A DNA stretch of 41,539 nucleotides, from NCBI RefSeq assembly GCF_963678635.1, contig NC_087063.1, forward strand, positions 33,246,599-33,288,137, written 5' to 3'. Under the pieces are notes generated by a model. It was not told where the DNA came from. It searched no databases and saw only the letters and a list, made by a program, of their open reading frames with translations. The number at the start of each line of letters is the position of its first letter. The stretch's first letter is position 1. Of the stretch, positions 30,501-38,609 are shown piece after piece. Source of the stretch: Symsagittifera roscoffensis (Eukaryota > Xenacoelomorpha > Acoela > Convolutidae). A program made the position numbers and the translations under genes.

Positions 30501-30885
30501 TGTGAGCAGATGTCGGTTTGTCATCTTGATATTGATGTTCGTTGTTTGAGTCTTTCTCTGGGTTCTGATTATCGCCATCGTCGCCCATGTATTCTCTCAA
30601 TTTCTGTTGTTTTTCCTGTTCTTTAGCTTGCTGTTCTTTGTCTTTACAAAACAGACACTTGTATTGCTCTCTCCCACCATCCGCGGCTTCTTCTGTCATT
30701 TTTTGAAGACGCACTTTGCTGATGGCCACGCAGTCTGAATGATACCATCTGTCGCAGATGTCACAACATAGCATCACTTTCCCACTTTGTGGCTGCTTGC
30801 AGAAACACCATTTGTCAGAATCGTGAACGTCCATCTCCATGCAGTCGTCGTCTGTGCCGTAACTAACCCGGAGATGAGCTGACAT
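15591..30885 (-). CDS. DIDO1: DIDO1/PHF3/PPS-family protein (PHD, TFIIS-M, SPOC)
   Basis: Five exons: 30885-28188, 26341-26032, 24714-24456, 17816-17153 and 16894-15591. They sum to 5235 bases (1744 aa), with intron phases 1, 2, 0 and 1 all matching. PHD finger: Cys27, Cys29, Cys41, Cys44, His49, Cys52, Cys77, Cys80. A long acidic/Lys-rich linker with Ser-Asp runs follows. The zinc knuckle CIVPTC...CQKNC is split by intron 1. The TFIIS central domain ends near 1089 (NQQYNDCL, LTPQHLVLMTEDDF). DTTSEH...CKVC matches a block known in DIDO1. The SPOC domain is about 1355-1498 (LYLDHFDFLVSKKQ, VKEMYILAL, LIGLIVR). The family binds H3K4me and Pol II CTD in the nucleus and acts in transcription elongation and RNA processing. 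Start taken at 30885; an in-frame upstream ATG at 30960 adds 25 residues. Assignment is at family level. Confidence 0.9.
17876..17880. repeat. Target-site duplication of the BEL element, left copy
   Basis: CTTCC immediately precedes the 5' LTR and is repeated directly after the 3' LTR at 23527-23531. A 5-bp duplication fits BEL/Pao integration. Confidence 0.9.
17881..18068 (+). repeat. 5' LTR of the BEL/Pao element
   Basis: 188 bases, beginning TGTCTACGAC and ending CATAGTCA, with the canonical TG...CA ends. It is identical to the 3' LTR. It is short for the superfamily, and no TATA box is obvious. Confidence 0.95.
18069..18081 (+). promoter_or_regulatory. Primer-binding site
   Basis: Directly after the 5' LTR comes T-TGGCGCCCAATAG. 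TGGCGCCC is complementary to the 3' end of a tRNA finishing GGGCGCCA, as in tRNA-Lys, with partial agreement beyond. Placement one base after the LTR is typical of LTR elements. Confidence 0.7.
18179..21925 (+). CDS. BEL/Pao Gag-protease-RT-RNase H polyprotein (5' part of pol)
   Basis: The frame is open from 18083 to the stop at 21925; coordinates here start at a TTG, and the first in-frame ATG is only at 18437. Counting from 18179: a Gag core near 60-230, a Gln/Asn/Ser-rich stretch, and a zinc knuckle CFNCLSPHKFADC at 333-345 followed by a second Cys/His cluster. Protease motif LDCGS has Asp426, with Cys where Ser or Thr is usual. The RT catalytic box YMDD is at 833-836, preceded by ISADIEAMFMQV. 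RNase H begins at FSDASE (Asp1015), with a later TDSTTV. The frame then runs into a stop, while integrase continues one base back in another frame. The usual ~130-residue N-terminal part of BEL Gag is not evident. Confidence 0.9.
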   Translation: MDCKFQRKKNSKSFFLLQYAAHQNQPTYFPIPTNLGTAPTDHNHHQTISKTFRKSVPIVKPFIFDGEPEQWLDWIGLFNATINSTDMTNSEKMTHLQKLVSGDAKSLIRGYGCNGAMYDAALQRLENDFGNPTKIVTSFLRRLDAISGPNLRHTRSYKDLANFLQTMVDTFTTLGFQHDLHSTTNVQTVLSKLPTPCRLEWNRYNLQCNIRQPSLIDLNNWFNKYAEACSDLPSNNNNNNTRNISSSNSYNSSNTQGSSSNGHTHQHGPSDHRANQNHRNQQRSQQQHKSGQKDQRRDFCPEKRNCQYLGKCHHFIAMNPKDRLQHARDLQLCFNCLSPHKFADCQSTQTCRTDGCSKKHHTLLHNSSTYNSTTQRETANRNSRQHEDTTNCSTSISRRKSTRHIPTLPITISHGKHRVHAYAMLDCGSKLTLLKSSIALQLKPDLQLDDTIQLNQALTSSDTASTKMTIAIGPYNQQKQPFQLNDIDVIMDWNLSQFNPELVNSICQRNEPLQHIRIATLPSKEIGIIIGCDFAELVTPSEVIHSKQNVPIGWKTPLGWSLCGRDNAATPNDVNTINFTTDDTLFRHVAEWIKLDAEGISTDQRSLSTDKEALRILESSTTRLPNGHYEVGTLWKRGQQLPNNRWLAKKQLDSLLQRLKRNTEMAQKYQETIDTDLQKGFIVKVDDSHEDSTGKWYLPHHPVTNINKPGKVRRVLNASSIYKGVSLNSNLLTGPDLLTNLTGIVMRFREDQIAISADIEAMFMQVFVSPEDQPYLRFLWKDNTGQPATFQYTRHIFGATDSPCVACYATRQCAKDNADKPPALEQITKRNIYMDDLYKAVSTPTEATQLMNDLQKMFSLGGFNLTKWTSNSQQFLTTVNENHLENNDSLTKKERPLERVLGVKWKPDTDVFLVEAKKFHAIDKKDLTQRKLLKFASSIFDPLGITMPLTIRLRQSLQLAWSNGPQWDKPLNMEHLTDLNDWIDKRSQFNDICLPRTYFKPETKILETQLHVFSDASELALASVAYLRIRYDDDTTELKFVIGKARVAPISRMTIPNLELQAATNGAKLSRFIKEQHDIRIDSTTLWTDSTTVLHWINSPNQRHRIFIANRLNFIMDSTSPLDWRYVPSKDNPADDGTRGYKACDMTTDSRWIKGPDFLLRPSSDWPNHPPAQPTADIHLTDNDPHPPTSVIDFNRFSTWTRALRVTSYVLLFAENIKRKTRQSLSLQHLTLGFAWIIKHSQNHSPRK
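21895..23217 (+). CDS. BEL/Pao integrase region (3' part of pol)
   Basis: The -1 frame relative to the upstream polyprotein is open from just after a TAA at 21892-21894; its first ATG is at 22102. It starts with the linker motif GYLRAKGRL typical of BEL pol. Then come the zinc-binding H-H-C-C region (CGMEHT...CIPC) and the DDE core: Asp in GIDFFGPF (22333), Asp in FSDNGK (22519) and Glu in GGSWERL (22672), with 50 residues between the last two. The C-terminal part contains GDLIWI and WPLGRVL, as in BEL integrases. No initiation signal is evident, so expression would need a frameshift or an upstream repair. The joined polyprotein is not written out here. Confidence 0.9.
   Translation, partial: TLTESFPKEIACLTKKSDIPPRSPQQPLCPFIDDHGYLRAKGRLQKAPLLLCSRHPVILNAENYPIQLFMKQTHEINSHCGMEHTRSILQQDFWIIRSRKHLKKTIRQCIPCRRLRQEPVKPLMADLPLQRLPLSENSYPFYSTGIDFFGPFATRNNDEYSKRYVLFFTCLVTRAVHSEICQQIDTNSTLQAIRRFIARRGKPRIIFSDNGKAFVAADKELQESLSEIQHSNDFNNQCQLLGITWKFNPPAAPHFGGSWERLIKTFKIAFYKVIGTRALDDETLSTFTCEVEAMMNSRPLTHVSSDPTDDEPLTPNHLLLGRPTNNLPPGLFLPRHTTDKKTWKQAQALSQQFWNRYLKDYLPTLTTRTKWTKQVENLRQGDLIWILEDLTPRGLWPLGRVLRTFPGADGIVRSCEIKTSRGILHRPAVKLSRVLDHSNN
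23339..23526 (+). repeat. 3' LTR of the BEL/Pao element
   Basis: Identical over 188 bases to the 5' LTR and followed by CTTCC (23527-23531). The region just upstream (GCAAATGGG) is only weakly purine-rich, so the polypurine tract is not clear. Confidence 0.95.
23532..24051. other. Intron 3 sequence between the BEL element and the MITE
   Basis: Non-coding AT-rich intron sequence. It contains a foldback at 23727-23810 and, near 23908, CCGGTTGCTAAGCAAGTAGC. A similar block, CCGGTTGCTGTGCAAGCAGC, recurs near 31090 upstream of the gene, suggesting another small repeat family. Confidence 0.4.
23727..23810. repeat. Foldback with internal tandem duplication
   Basis: The right arm GTGTCAAGACTAATAG (23795-23810) is the complement of CTATTAGTCTTGACAC. 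The left arm (23727-23764) contains the same halves but is expanded by a tandem copy of CCGTTTGTCTTGAC. This looks like a small foldback element or a once-perfect hairpin with a slippage expansion on one arm. Confidence 0.5.
24060..24359. mobile_element. hAT-type MITE, 300 bp, with perfect 8-bp target duplication
   Basis: The left end CAGGCGCGGATCTAGG and the right end (minus strand) CAGTAGTGGATTTAGG form terminal inverted repeats, each followed by a G-rich run and GGCGGA. TGAAGAAT at 24052-24059 is repeated at 24360-24367, an exact 8-bp duplication as made by hAT transposases. Non-coding. It sits in intron 3 of the DIDO-like gene, about 90 bases from the donor of the TFIIS-domain exon. Confidence 0.8.
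25066..25280. repeat. Dispersed repeat, copy B (partner at 8556-8850)
   Basis: Shares ACATAGCCAACAGT, GAGTCAATGAA, TTTGAGAAAACT, GGAAATCTGAAAATTG and CATTTTCGAAACT in the same order as 8556-8850. It lies inside intron 2 of the DIDO-like gene. Confidence 0.55.
25711..25778 (+). repeat. tRNA-like block, probable SINE head or tRNA pseudogene
   Basis: TGGCGCAACGGTAG resembles an RNA polymerase III box A, and GGTTCAAATCG a box B, about 45 bases apart. A 7-base anticodon-type loop ATCATAT would place CAT as anticodon. The anticodon stem has one mismatch and one G-T pair, and no 7-bp acceptor stem can be formed, so I do not call a functional tRNA gene. Confidence 0.4.
26342..28187 (-). other. Intron 1 of the DIDO-like gene
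   Basis: 1846 bases interrupting the zinc-knuckle codons (phase 1; donor GGAG|GTTAGC, acceptor TTTCAG|GTGAGAG). Apart from the tandem repeat at 26700-27740 I see no gene in it. Short frames at 27709-27996 and 28084-28371 lack features of real proteins. Confidence 0.6.
26700..27740 (+). repeat. Tandem repeat of ~475-bp units
   Basis: GACTGCTCGTA occurs at 26721, 27191 and 27669 (periods 470 and 478), each followed within about 60 bases by GAGTAGTGTT(T/C). Between them the units align over their length: GAACAATTT-TAAGACGGATT, AATAGCACGAAAT-TATCGCGC, GGCCATCTTT, AGGACAAC and TTCCATCAAAAA recur in order. The third unit is truncated. The repeat is confined to intron 1 of the DIDO-like gene as far as this window shows. 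Confidence 0.7.
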
Positions 30886-32669
30886 TTTCCAGGTCGATTT
30901 CACTGTGTTACTTATAAAAGGGTTGAGTAACAATGTAACATACTTTTCTAAAATAAACACTCATTGTTTCGACAGATACAGAACAACTTTTATGTATTGC
31001 GAGCACCCTTTTAATCTGTCAAGCGTAACTGGTATTGAAAAGTCCAAAAATCATAAGATCATTCTGCAAACCAAAAGTTCTAGAAAAATACCGGTTGCTG
31101 TGCAAGCAGCACGGAATGTTCCCACCTTAAATAGCTCATTTTTTAAATTACCTGTAGTTTTTTTAGCAAAGGGGCTAATGATTTCGGTAAAAACTACAAA
31201 AAAACATGTACTTTTAGCTTAACTAGCGTATAAAATTGAACTGCCATTACATTGGGTTCAAATTCAATGCCATCAGGTTGGTCTGAAAACCTATACAGAG
31301 GCGAAGCTGAGCCTCGAACCACTTGCGATTCAGAAAGCCATCGAATCGTTTAAAAAAACGCCAAAAAACAACAGCAAACATTCTCATGTTTGTCTCAAAT
31401 GAAACTTATTTTGACAAGAATCTGTGGCAAAACACAATAGAAAGCAGTAAAATAGTAAAAAAAAAATTCCGAGCGGTAACTATGGAGTCCAAATCGGGAT
31501 GAACGGTCATAAAAAATTCAAACGTTGGATTTTTTAAAGCACAAAATATAGAAACTTTTGACGAAAACTCGATGTGCCAATAATTTGAATCGATTAACAA
31601 AACAATTTCTCAGACATGCGGAATAAGGACCAAAAATTCAAGTGAAGTGAGTCCAAATAGACTAACAGGAAAAAAAATCCAAAAGAAAAGTGCTGCGGTC
31701 TTTTTTCGCTAGCAATATTTGATGGGTAAAGAAGCAAAAAATTCAATATCCATTAACCTGCTTACACTTGAATTGCAAATGGAAAACAAACACTAGACAG
31801 ACCGAGAGGAAAACGTTAAGTGTACAAGAAGCAAAACGAACTAAATTTGCTATTTTAAAAAACAAAAAAATATAAAAATTACGAGCAAAATACGAACAAA
31901 AATTTTTTAAGTTAAATTGTGATCTGACAGCGCTTAAGGCCTCCTTATCCCGAGTCTACTGCTTGATGAAGAAGTTGTTGTGCAAAAACATAGAAGCCAG
32001 AAAGCACTTAAATCAAAATAAAACTCAATTGACGAAAAAACCGATTGAAAATTATAACAAAAAAATTGCGAATAACTCATGACTTGAATGACTACTGCCA
32101 AAAAGAATATGATAAGAACAGCGAGGAGATATTTCAGACAAAGCTTCATTGAAAAGTGAAAAATTCCAAAAAAAAACATAAGAAACTTCAAACATACTGT
32201 CAAAGTTGAATCAATATCAAAAACCGACCAAAAACATAAGAAAGATTAAGTAAATAAGCCGACATAAATAAAGCCAATTTTCTAATAAGCCAAACAACAG
32301 TCGAAATACTTTCCGTAAAAAATCATACAAAAAATCTGATATCTACCACCTACAAAGCGAGCGCTAGCCATATAAAGGGAAAAAAAACAAGTTTGATGCA
32401 ATTTTGTAAATTTACCATTTCGAGCTTGCCTCTCATTGTACCAATCTGTGAACAAAAGGCAAAAGAACAAGGAAACCGAAAAAAATGATGAAAAATTAAA
32501 TAATTTCAACATTTGAAAAAATATATCACGTTGAGGCTCTGTGAATTTCGAACACTGTTTATTATTGGCCCACTTTTTTTTTTAAATGTATCCGATTTAG
32601 AGGAAACTGTATCAACATGTAATTTTGTATTTAACTCGATTTTCTTCGAAGCCTGATCGTCAACAAAAG
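30886..32669. other. Interval between EXOSC3 and the DIDO-like gene
   Basis: This should hold the promoter and 5' UTR of the DIDO-like gene. A small perfect hairpin (GTAGTTTTT at 31154 with AAAAACTAC at 31190) and a possible box-B-like repeat near 31308 are present. The 31.4-32.5 kb part is A-rich. A 106-codon plus-strand frame (30905-31222) and several minus-strand frames up to 90 codons have no recognisable motif. Confidence 0.45.
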
Positions 32670-32675
32670 TTTATT
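32670..32675 (-). terminator. Candidate polyadenylation signal of EXOSC3
   Basis: AATAAA on the minus strand, about 56 bases after the EXOSC3 stop codon, at the usual distance for a compact 3' UTR. Confidence 0.5.
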
Positions 32676-32730
32676 CCACTGCTGCAAAACATAAGTTCAC
32701 CCGAAAAATAGGCAAAGCATAGCTCAAAAT

Positions 32731-33968
32731 TTAAATATCAACAAAGTGTTTCGTTCCCAGCTTCCGAAGCATTTTCTGAATCTGTCCATCGTCCATCGAT
32801 TCTGAAGTTAATATTGTATTGGCCACAAGCATCAGGGTTCCGTGGGATGAAGCTGCAAGGTAGATTCTGCCGTTATGTCCCACACATACTTCGAATTTAT
32901 AAAGCTCTGATAAACCACTCATCAGAGGACATAAATCCAGTAACATTCTGAAAATCATCGTTCAGAATATTGTCATACTTTAGTAACAATTCTTACTAGT
33001 TTTACGATCGTATACAAATAAATAGCCATTAAAGATAAGAATCAAAAACTGAACTAACCTGCGACAAAAATTGCAGGAGACATTTACTGTAATTGATGGT
33101 TGAGAGGAAGCCAAGGGTCCCAAGCCGTCTGCTTTTCCTTTTCCATCGATGCAGACAACTTCGAGCTCGTACGATGGATCCGATGAGATTAAGCGACAAA
33201 ACACTGTATCGCCTATCTAAAAACAACTGAAGTCAATTATCGGCACTCAGTAAACCTCCATAAAATCTCCAGTTTGCTGAAAATTAAGTGTAACAAGTGC
33301 AAGTGGAAAAAAATAACAAGTGCAAGTGTCTTTTGCGAGTAGCATCACTTGCTCAGCTGTGCTCATGACAAAAAATTTTCTGCATTCAGGGTAGTCCAAA
33401 CTATACGCCAAATTGAAAAGCCGTCACTGTGCCCAATTACTAGTCACTTGCTCTCGCGAGTGAAAAAACATTGAACTCGTAATTTTTGGAGGAGCGAAAT
33501 ATTCAACTTATATGAAAATGGGCAACTTGTCGATTAAACTGTCTTTTTGATATTACCGAAAAGGGGTTCTTATTATAAATACCTTCAGGTCAGGGTAGCT
33601 CCTTTTCGTTGCCCCTTCGAAACTTAATACATTAAGTATTGCCGGTTCACCGCACCCAATGTCTATCTTGAAGGCGTCTACCATCTTTCCGAGCACAATT
33701 CCTACCAATTCGTCTCCCTTCACCGGTGAATACTATAACAATCATAATTTGTTTTTATGAATTTAAGGCTTGCTATTAAAGGATCGGATTAAATTATAAG
33801 TACTTTCTTTTGCAAGAATTCGACAAAAAAGACGTTCTTCTTCTTTCTCAAGATGCCACTTTTTCGACATGAGAAAATATTTTCTTTTGCAACCAACCCG
33901 GGCCCAGCAACATCTCCGTCGCAAATTCCAAAGATATCTCCCGCTAAAATGGGTTCATTCACCGCCAT
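32731..33968 (-). CDS. EXOSC3: Exosome complex component RRP40 (EXOSC3)
   Basis: Four exons: 33968-33804, 33732-33583, 33216-33059 and 32947-32731, total 690 bases or 229 aa, with matching phases 0, 0 and 2. Introns are 71, 366 and 111 bases, all GT-AG. The protein is one of the three S1/KH cap subunits of the RNA exosome, which threads RNA towards the catalytic core in nucleus and cytoplasm. Diagnostic blocks: PVKGDELVGIV opening the S1 domain, CGEPAILN and LSFEGATKR closing it, MVCIDG-like VVCIDGKGKADGLG, and the KH-region VGHNGRIYL corresponding to the family's G-x-NGRIW. It is slightly shorter than the ~275-residue human protein, mainly at the N-terminus. The first exon starts at ATGGCGGTG, seven bases after an acceptor-like TTTTAG. 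Confidence 0.95.
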
Positions 33969-33974
33969 AACTGA

Positions 33975-33987
33975 CTAAAACCAAATT
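33975..33987 (-). other. Splice-acceptor-like tract just before the EXOSC3 start
   Basis: On the minus strand TTTGGTTTTAG ends six bases before the ATG. As at the harmonin-like gene, this suggests a 5' UTR intron or a trans-splice site. Confidence 0.45.
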
Positions 33988-34329
33988 CAGGGCGATTAAT
34001 ATCAGAGGGTTGAACATCAAGTCAGCAAGCAGCGACCGTCCGTTTAACGGCGGCGACCATCCCTCCAATGGATCACCCAATGCAGAAAAAAGTATCTAAT
34101 AAGACTGGGTCACTTTGGATATTTTCAACCTTGAGCCTAATTCTTGAATCAGAAGGTTGCTTTTCGTTTTGACAGCGAAACTGCAGACTTGATTTTACGA
34201 CTCGAACCAACGTACGTAAAAAGATTCAACGCGTTCCAAGATAGATTTGGCTCCCGATGGTTGAACGTCATCCCGTGCAAAATTTAAGGTTAAAACTCTC
34301 GAACCATCAAACTCAGAATTGCGATAGAA
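33988..34329. other. Interval upstream of EXOSC3
   Basis: No gene is seen. The composition is a little less AT-rich than elsewhere. It borders the inverted retroelement fragment and must contain the EXOSC3 promoter or leader. Confidence 0.4.
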
Positions 34330-34930
34330 CTTCGATTAGGCTCAAAAATATGCGAACGGCATAAACGCGTGTGCGGAAAAGACGTTACCGAAGATGCTTG
34401 GCATCGTCTTTCTAGCCTCAAAAGTGCAGGGAGATTCTCTGGGCATTCAAACCTGAATGCCCCTATAAAGCAGAGTTTATCTTTACTCACATTCCATTTG
34501 TTTTAGAACCACGACACCTCTACAGGACCGATCAGAAGCGACCAGACGGTTCGACGCTCATTCCATGGGCTGTTGGTAAGCAGCTCTTGTGGGATGTAAC
34601 GGTGGTTGACTCCTTAGCTCCTAGTAGGATTAGTCCCGGGTCTGTAACCCTGTTACGGCTTCCGCTGAGGCAGAAGAGCGAAAAAATGACAGGTATAAAG
34701 ATCTAGTAGATGATGGGTATCTTATTCAACCGCTAGCTTTTGAGATTCAGGGCAGGGCCGGACCCACCACAGATTTTTTTGTGCAAACTTTGTAAGAACC
34801 TGAGCATATGCACTGAGGAACTCAGAGCAGGCAGTTTTTTAAAACAGAGAATCTCCCTGGCAAAACAGATTGCGAACGCCGCTTGCGTACTCGGAACAAT
34901 AAATGGCAATAATTTTCGACGAAATTTTTT
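34330..34930 (+). pseudogene. Retroelement ORF fragment, inverted partial copy C
   Basis: The plus strand reads as the C-terminal part of a retroelement ORF in three consecutive frames. From 34530: RPDGSTLIPWAVGKQLLWDV then VVDSLAPS. From 34646: AEERKNDRYKDLVDDG then IQPLAFEIQG. From about 34770: LCKLCKNLS then FLKQRISLAKQIANAACVLG. The order matches, from memory, the tail of reverse-transcriptase-type ORFs widespread in invertebrate genomes; the clade is not resolved. Two frame breaks make it a pseudogene. On the other strand the same sequence recurs in the two direct copies at 35.25-38.05 and 38.61-41.54 kb, so this copy is inverted relative to them. Confidence 0.65.
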
Positions 34931-35039
34931 ATTTGTAACACTTGTATATTATATTTTCTCGTGTCGAGTTGCGTGTTCTTATCAAAGAAACGTAATCCGT
35001 ATCGATTTTAATTCTAAGGACATCAACACTTGTCATCTT

Positions 35040-35232
35040 TTTTAAAATCAATATCCTTTCCAAATCTCAAGTGTAGAAGCGTGCCAGTATCCGTTGGTTT
35101 TTAGTACCCTCCACATTTAACTTGCCTGTTGCCAGCTACATTTAAATTAATGTCTAGAAAAGCCAAGTCACCGTTCTTATGAGTTGTTTTAAGCGTGAAT
35201 TGTAAGTTAGGGTGCAATTTGTTGGCTCTAAA
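35040..35232 (-). pseudogene. Penelope-like reverse transcriptase fragment
   Basis: The minus strand reads ANKLHPNLQFTLK, then GDLAFLDINL, then VKCGGY, an in-frame TAA, and KPTDTGTLLHLRF. The series LHPNLxFT, FLD and (Y)xKPTxTGxxLHF is the conserved block of Penelope-like and related GIY-YIG-linked reverse transcriptases, positioned after the catalytic box. The stop and the absence of upstream RT motifs show decay. It lies between the inverted fragment C and direct copy A. Confidence 0.6.
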
Positions 35233-35249
35233 TTGTCCCTTTGATCCGC

Positions 35250-38050
35250 TGGCTCTATAAATGAAAAAAACTTCCTCGAAAAAAGTGTTATTAGTAAGTG
35301 CTGAGTACACATGCAGCGTTCGAAGCCTGTATTGCCAGGGAGATTTTATGGTTAAGAAAACTATCTGCCCTAGTTTCCTCGATACGCGTGCTCAAGTTCG
35401 TACAGAGCTTATGGGGACCGATTGTTTAGCAGACCCATCTTAAAGCGTTAAAAGTGAAAAACGAGTCTTTTAGCAGACCAATTTAACAAAGTGATGATTT
35501 ATTGATTGACAGACATAAAGTGAAGCTCAGTCTGGAGCCAAGCTGCCCCAATTAAGTCAATTATCTCACAATTTGTCAACAAAACTATCAACTTCAAAAG
35601 CACAACAATCTAAATTAGCGGCAAAACAAAGATTTAAGCTCACGAAACACTCGCGTTGAATTGTAGCGCAGCGAAGCATGCGCTCGCTGATCGCCAATGC
35701 CCCGTTTGAAGTTAGCTATCACATTTTATAATTTGCTGAGTCTGCTAAAAACCGGCTGCTAAAATCTCTTCACCAGTGCTCATTAAGAAGAATCTCAAGG
35801 AAAAAACATCCAGCATTAATTAAGCCTCTAAATTCGTCAGAGTTGACGCCGCCATCTCATCGGGGTTACCAACGGAGCCTACGCTTTTACTACTAGTTGC
35901 TTGTGACTTACGGTTAAGTCTTACAGGAGCTGCCTACCAACAGCCATGGGACGAGCATCAAACCGTCTGATCACTTCCGATCTGCCCATTGGTGTCGCGG
36001 TTGTGAAACAGACAAAATGGAGTGAAGCGGAAGCATTGCTTCAGAAAGGCATTCAAATTTGAATGCCTAGAGATTCTGCCTGCACATTTCAGACAAAATA
36101 GGCCACGCTATCCATCTTCGTTAACATTTTCCCCGCAAAAGCAACTGTTTTGCGCAAAATTTTGAAACAAGGCAGATAAATTGCGATTCTAAGCTGCTGA
36201 TTTGGCAAATGTCTTCTTAGATTTATACGCAATATGACATTAAATCAATGTGATCCGAACTTATCCTGGCAAACATTAATTTTTTTACATCAATAATTTC
36301 TAGTATGCAAATCATGCAAGAAATTTCGTAATCCAAAATGGGCTCGGTACAAATTTTTTGAATTCTGTTTTCTGATTCCATACTTCTTTTTTCTGTATCA
36401 AACCACAGTTACAATGCATCATTATATCTTCCATCATTGTGCTTCAAATCAAAAATTTATTTGAGGTAGCTTTTAACTTAAGCTAAAAAATCAGGTGAAG
36501 CTGATAAGTGAGCGGAACAAACACGCACGCCACATTTGACTCCCGGAAGAACTGCTAGCGAAAATTGGCTACCTTCATTTCTACTTCTGTTGTCTTGCAT
36601 AAAACATTTTGCAATTTTTGACCGTAGTTTTCGAAAAAATCCTTTTGAAAAGCACAATTACTTGTACGGAAATAGAATAGGAATTTCGGCATGACAAGCT
36701 TGTTTTTCTGAGCTAAAAACCATAATGTGTGTCCAGCTTATCAATGACCTATCAAATGATTTCCAGCTTGTCTATGATTCATTTACCACTTCTTAGCGAC
36801 AAGGTTTGCTTAAAAGGAGGTCAAGATTACAAGTTCATCCTTGGATTTGTTTTTTATCTTTGACATTTTTTGGAAAATTAACTTTCAGTTGTTTTGTACT
36901 GCGTACTTGTGTTCTATCCATAAAAACATAGCTCACATTTTCCTCAGTTTTGGCTTAAGCCACTTTTTTTTTCCGTTTTCATTTTATTTTTGAGGTCTTG
37001 GAGCACTATCTTATAGTCCCCAGATAGATTTCCATCATCTAAGTACTAAACGTTTATTCTGGATTGAATCTTTCAAACCTAGGTCTAGTTTTACTTAATT
37101 GTCCAGCACTAAGTCAGTACCACTTGAAGAATTATTGACAGATTTCACATAAACTTAATAGAACATAGAATCCAATGAATCTTCAAAGAGTTGCTAGGAT
37201 TTAATTTACACAAATGATATGCTACCTTTTACAACAACAACCGCATCTAATTCAAATCAAAAGTCCTGAACAATTTATGCATTCTTTGCTTGTACGAGGC
37301 TTGTTGTTTTTCTTCATCATGTCGTCGCGGCGTAAAAGTTAAAAATTAATTGCCTGCTCACAATGGGGCTGGATTAACCCAGAATAAAAAAGTTTGGAAT
37401 TTATAGATGAAGCAAAAGTTAATGAAATTGAATTTATAGTCTGAAGAGAAAATTTAAAATCCATAAAACTCGCAGTTAAAGAACAATCTCACCAAAGCTC
37501 AGATAGTCTAGCGGCAGACCACCAGATTTACCAGGCGCGGAACTCTTTCAATCAGAACAGAGATCCACTTGACAGACATGACTCTGAAACTCTTCAAAGG
37601 GCGCTCGATCAATAGGCTAAAACATCAAACATATCACTTCTCAATAAAAAAGTATCACAATAATTACAACTTTCGGTCTATTTTTTGAATTCATTTTTTG
37701 AAACTAGCGTCATTAAAAATTCTACAGACGCTAGATTAAAAATGCAAGGCGCAGCGTATTGATAAGCATCTCCTTCAACAAAGTGTATTTTTATCAATAC
37801 AAGTGCACAGTACAAAAGCAGCGTTCGCAAACTGTAGTGCGAGAGAAAATTCCTGCTTAGCTTGGAAAATAATTGAGCAAAAAAAAGTATAATGAGAAAA
37901 AAAAACGGAACCAAATCAACCAGCTCGCAACCGGATTCGATAAAAAAATTGGATAGAAGTTTAAATATTATCGTGGTAACCGAAGTTAATTCAAAATCCT
38001 TCTAAATTCCCAAATTCGAAGAACCATTGGAATTTCATATAAAAGGGGGA
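35250..38050 (-). repeat. Retroelement-derived unit, direct copy A
   Basis: Aligns in order with copy B: GCGTTCG-AGCCTGT near 35310, GAGCTGCCTACCAACAGCC at 35927, CTAAAAACCATAATGTG at about 36712, GTCGTCGCGGCG at 37321, a CTAGCGTC hairpin at 37704-37734, and GAACCATTGGAAT-TCATATAAAA near 38021. The offset to copy B is about 3042 bases in the first half and 3492-3571 in the second, so the copies differ by a large indel between 36740 and 37080. The minus strand still contains a corrupted version of the DGLxLVPW block, so the original ORF ran on the minus strand. Copy A has ~80 extra bases near 37480-37560 that look tRNA-like. Confidence 0.7.
37497..37560 (+). repeat. Possible tRNA-derived insert in copy A
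   Basis: TAGTCTAGCGGCAGACCACCAG resembles the box A and D-arm region of a tRNA, and AACTCTTTCAATC is a poor box B. Copy B lacks this segment, which suggests an insertion. No acceptor stem was found, so it is not called as a tRNA gene. Confidence 0.25.
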
Positions 38051-38609
38051 AAATTCGAACTTTGAAAAAAGTGGAGAGAGTTAGGTGGATTGAGAAAACT
38101 TACAATTACACAGATATTACCGGAGTTTAAAAAATAACTCCGAAAAAAAAACTTGAGGCTACGGGTCTACCAAAAAATTGCACAAAACTGGGCTTTTGTT
38201 CCCTTGGCTCTACAAATGAAGGTTTATAATGAATTAGTTTTATCTTTAATAAGCCCACAACACAGACAGCTTTTTTTCAATCTGTAAATCGTTAGACGTC
38301 AAAAAATTTCAATATAAAAAACAATAGTTTAAGTTTTCTCGGTACTGTAGAAAAACAGTATCGGTTTGTCAGTTTTCTCGCGACTCGTTTCAGATTCTGC
38401 ATTTTACAATTTTTAAAAAAAGAACCTAAGTACTGACTGATTTACCAACATTTCTTTTTGTTTTTTAATGTTTCATCAAAATCACATTGAAACAAACTGT
38501 TTTTTTTGTGCTGAACATGCGCGCAAGTATAAAAAAGTTTTGAAAGAAAGTACTGACCTGGTATGAGGCTTTGTATCCTTTTGATACTTATTTTAAGCTG
38601 CGCTTTTCT

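Noticed and set aside
15591-30885. Identification as CXXC1/CFP1
   Set aside because: A PHD finger and a C-x-P-x-C knuckle are shared, but there is no CXXC domain, while TFIIS-M and SPOC domains are present.
30905-31222. Plus-strand 106-codon frame upstream of the DIDO-like gene
   Set aside because: No motif; it overlaps the likely promoter and leader of the minus-strand gene.
32282-32512. Phe-rich minus-strand frames at 31.9-32.5 kb as membrane proteins
   Set aside because: Hydrophobicity follows from the T-rich strand; no start context, no family motif.
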